NCBI GenBank assembly: GCA_005880985.1
Contig: VBIQ01000026.1
Span: 1-39,525 of the forward strand
DNA length: 39,525 bases
Source of the DNA: Chloroflexota bacterium
GTDB lineage: Bacteria; Chloroflexota; Dormibacteria; Aeolococcales; Aeolococcaceae
Direction: 5' to 3'
Shown here: one piece after another, positions 38,439 to 39,525 of the stretch
How the letters are laid out: each line of letters starts with the position of its first letter
Position numbering within the stretch: the stretch's first letter is position 1
Translations under genes and position numbers: made by a program
Notes under the pieces: model-generated
Seen by the model: the letters and a program-made list of their open reading frames with translations, nothing else
Told to the model about the DNA's origin: nothing
Databases searched by the model: none

Positions 38439-38518
38439 GCCACGCCCTTCATCAGGGCTCCAGCTGGCGCGTGCCGCGGCGCTCAACGTGGGAGCATTCG
38501 TCGCGCACGACGCGCGCT

Positions 38519-38806
38519 TCAGACCTGGTCGATTAGAGCGGCCAGCTCGAAGTCGTTGGAGGTCAGCCCGCCCGCGCTGTGAGTGGTCAGAGTCACAACG
38601 ACACGGCCCCAGCTGACCTGGAGATCAGGGTGGTGGCCCTGCGACTCAGCCACTGCGGCCACCCTGTTCACGAAGTCGACTGCCCCCATGAAGTCGTCGA
38701 ACGCGAACACCTTGGACAGCTTTCCTTCAATGGCCGCCCATCCGGAAAGCCGGCGGAGGCGTTCGGCCACTTCCTCATTGCTCAACTTGTCGCGGGACTC
38801 TGACAC
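38519..38806 (-). CDS. 4a-hydroxytetrahydrobiopterin (pterin carbinolamine) dehydratase
   Basis: A 95-residue protein that matches the DCoH/PhhB family over its full length. The active-site region reads SQGHHPDLQVSWGRVVVTLTTHSAGGLTSNDFELAALID, with the His-His-Pro and Thr-His pairs. It recycles the pterin cofactor in organisms with aromatic amino-acid hydroxylases; in bacteria lacking these it can take part in molybdopterin or other roles. No hydroxylase is seen nearby. Confidence 0.92.
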   Translation of the reverse strand: MSESRDKLSNEEVAERLRRLSGWAAIEGKLSKVFAFDDFMGAVDFVNRVAAVAESQGHHPDLQVSWGRVVVTLTTHSAGGLTSNDFELAALIDQV

Positions 38807-38878
38807 CTCATCGCCTCCTATGCGTCACCCAGTCGTCGTGATCGGCCATGGATCCTCCTTTCGCGGAAGTCCTGGCGG

Positions 38879-39448
38879 CTAGCGTCGCGGAGGAAGGTAG
38901 GTCTCGCGCCGTTCGAAGTCGACGATCTCCTTGCGGGCAGCCTCGATGACGTCGGCGGCTCCACGTTCGTTCAGCGTCGGCTCGATCAGCTCGAGCTCCT
39001 CCGCCCCGCGCACGCGCCATCCGTGGTGGTAGACGAGATCACCGCCAATCCAGCCGCCCACGATTACGGCGGTTGTTGCGGCCCCCAGCAAGCTCGTTCG
39101 CTCCCGCCGTCTCAATCCAGCAGCGCCGACCAGTGCGAGGCCACCTGAGTTGATCACGCCGTGGAGCGTGGCTGGCCGGTGCGCGGGGTGCTCCCGCGGC
39201 ATCGTCAGCCAGTCCCACCAGCCAACGGCGCCGGCAGCGAGCGAAGCCGCCACCGCCGCCCTGGTCGACCAGACCGCCCCGGCCTCCGCCTCGCGCCGGC
39301 GGCTCAGGCCTGCGACCAACGACGAAAGGAACGCGCACGGGATGAGCGTAGCGGGGAGGTCGGATAGAGCAGCGTGGATAGGGTGACCATGCACGACCGG
39401 GTGCCGCACCGCCCACTGCCGCAGGCTCTGGAAGCGTGCCATCCTCAC
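38879..39448 (-). CDS. DUF2231 membrane protein
   Basis: A 189-residue protein with four hydrophobic helices (ALSDLPATLIPCAFLSSLVAGL, AAVAASLAAGAVGWWDWL, LHGVINSGGLALVGAAGL, LLGAATTAVIVGGWIGGDLVY). The N-terminal HPVVHGHPIHAALSDLP and later HRPATLHGVIN are typical His-containing segments of DUF2231, suggesting heme or metal contact. A soluble C-terminal tail follows. GTG 39448 or ATG 39442 are possible starts. Confidence 0.82.
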   Translation of the reverse strand: MRMARFQSLRQWAVRHPVVHGHPIHAALSDLPATLIPCAFLSSLVAGLSRRREAEAGAVWSTRAAVAASLAAGAVGWWDWLTMPREHPAHRPATLHGVINSGGLALVGAAGLRRRERTSLLGAATTAVIVGGWIGGDLVYHHGWRVRGAEELELIEPTLNERGAADVIEAARKEIVDFERRETYLPPRR

Positions 39449-39458
39449 GCCCGCAGCG

Positions 39459-39525
39459 TCAGCGGGCGGCCACCTGCGAGAGCTTGGACTCCACGTAGGT
39501 CATCACGTCGTTGAAGGACTGGGCG
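39459..39525 (-). CDS. C-terminal end of an unidentified protein
   Basis: The minus-strand frame enters from the right edge and reads AQSFNDVMTYVESKLSQVAA plus Arg, then TGA. Only 21 residues are visible, so no family is named. It lies 10 nt upstream of the DUF2231 gene and may be co-transcribed with it. Confidence 0.5.
   Translation of the reverse strand, partial: AQSFNDVMTYVESKLSQVAAR

Noticed and set aside
1..39525. Alternative genetic code (TGA as Trp or Gly) to explain the in-frame TGAs
   Set aside because: Many genes end in TGA with ATGA or GTGA overlaps, and only two genes show internal TGA, both at Cys sites.
1..39525. CRISPR array or tandem repeat array
   Set aside because: No regularly spaced repeats are visible anywhere in the window.

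Overview
High-GC bacterial DNA with genetic code 11 (many ATGA/GTGA overlaps use TGA as a true stop). Start codons are often GTG, and there are many TetR/GntR/ArsR regulators and steroid-type acyl-CoA catabolic genes. This suggests Actinomycetota or a neighbouring soil lineage (Chloroflexota/Dormibacterota type); the sequence alone does not settle which. The most unusual signal is two genes whose family-conserved redox cysteine is encoded by an in-frame TGA, each followed at the right distance by a compact hairpin of the bacterial SECIS type. They are a MerB-fold (organomercurial-lyase-like) protein at 3881-4540 and an AhpC/TSA-type thiol peroxidase-like protein at 30233-30778 on the minus strand. 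The organism therefore probably makes selenocysteine proteins. No sel genes or tRNA-Sec are visible in the window.

Region 1 (1-11.4 kb) is a patchwork. It holds the edge of an IS3-type element, single-gene units (SRPBCC, DUF899, PNPOx-like, VOC), the candidate Sec-MerB, and a TetR-controlled cassette (small membrane protein, ABC ATPase, ABC permease, methyltransferase). It then becomes a scarred stretch: two 3'-half tRNA remnants (Gln-CUG and Met-CAU) flank a TetR gene and an SDR gene that have both lost their N-termini at one head-to-head junction. A second TetR gene faces a small secreted protein across two palindromes.

Region 2 (11.46-27.14 kb, all minus strand) is one large catabolic cluster. 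In transcription order it encodes two acyl-CoA dehydrogenases, an SDR hydroxyacyl-CoA dehydrogenase, a GntR regulator, a duplicated NIPSNAP-like protein, an SCP-x/Ltp2-like thiolase fold, a DUF35 OB-fold partner, two MaoC-fold hydratase subunits, a CaiB-type CoA transferase, a nitronate-monooxygenase-like flavoprotein, an enoyl-CoA hydratase and two tandem double-length CaiB/BaiF proteins. Most neighbours are coupled by 1-4 nt overlaps or very short gaps. The set fits CoA-transferase activation followed by dehydrogenation, hydration and retro-aldol removal of a side chain from a branched or polycyclic acid; the substrate is inferred, not shown.

Region 3 (27.5-32 kb) is a mercury/redox module. 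A CmtR-like ArsR repressor and a small MerT/MerF-like membrane protein diverge from merA across a promoter carrying a perfect 16-bp palindrome. A short MerR-like protein overlaps the end of merA. The Sec-peroxiredoxin candidate, a truncated CcdA and an NrtS-like protein follow. Region 4 (32-39.5 kb) holds a thioesterase, an OmpR-type two-component system next to a secreted protein and a DM13 membrane protein, a GH15 glucoamylase-like enzyme, a pterin carbinolamine dehydratase and a DUF2231 membrane protein.
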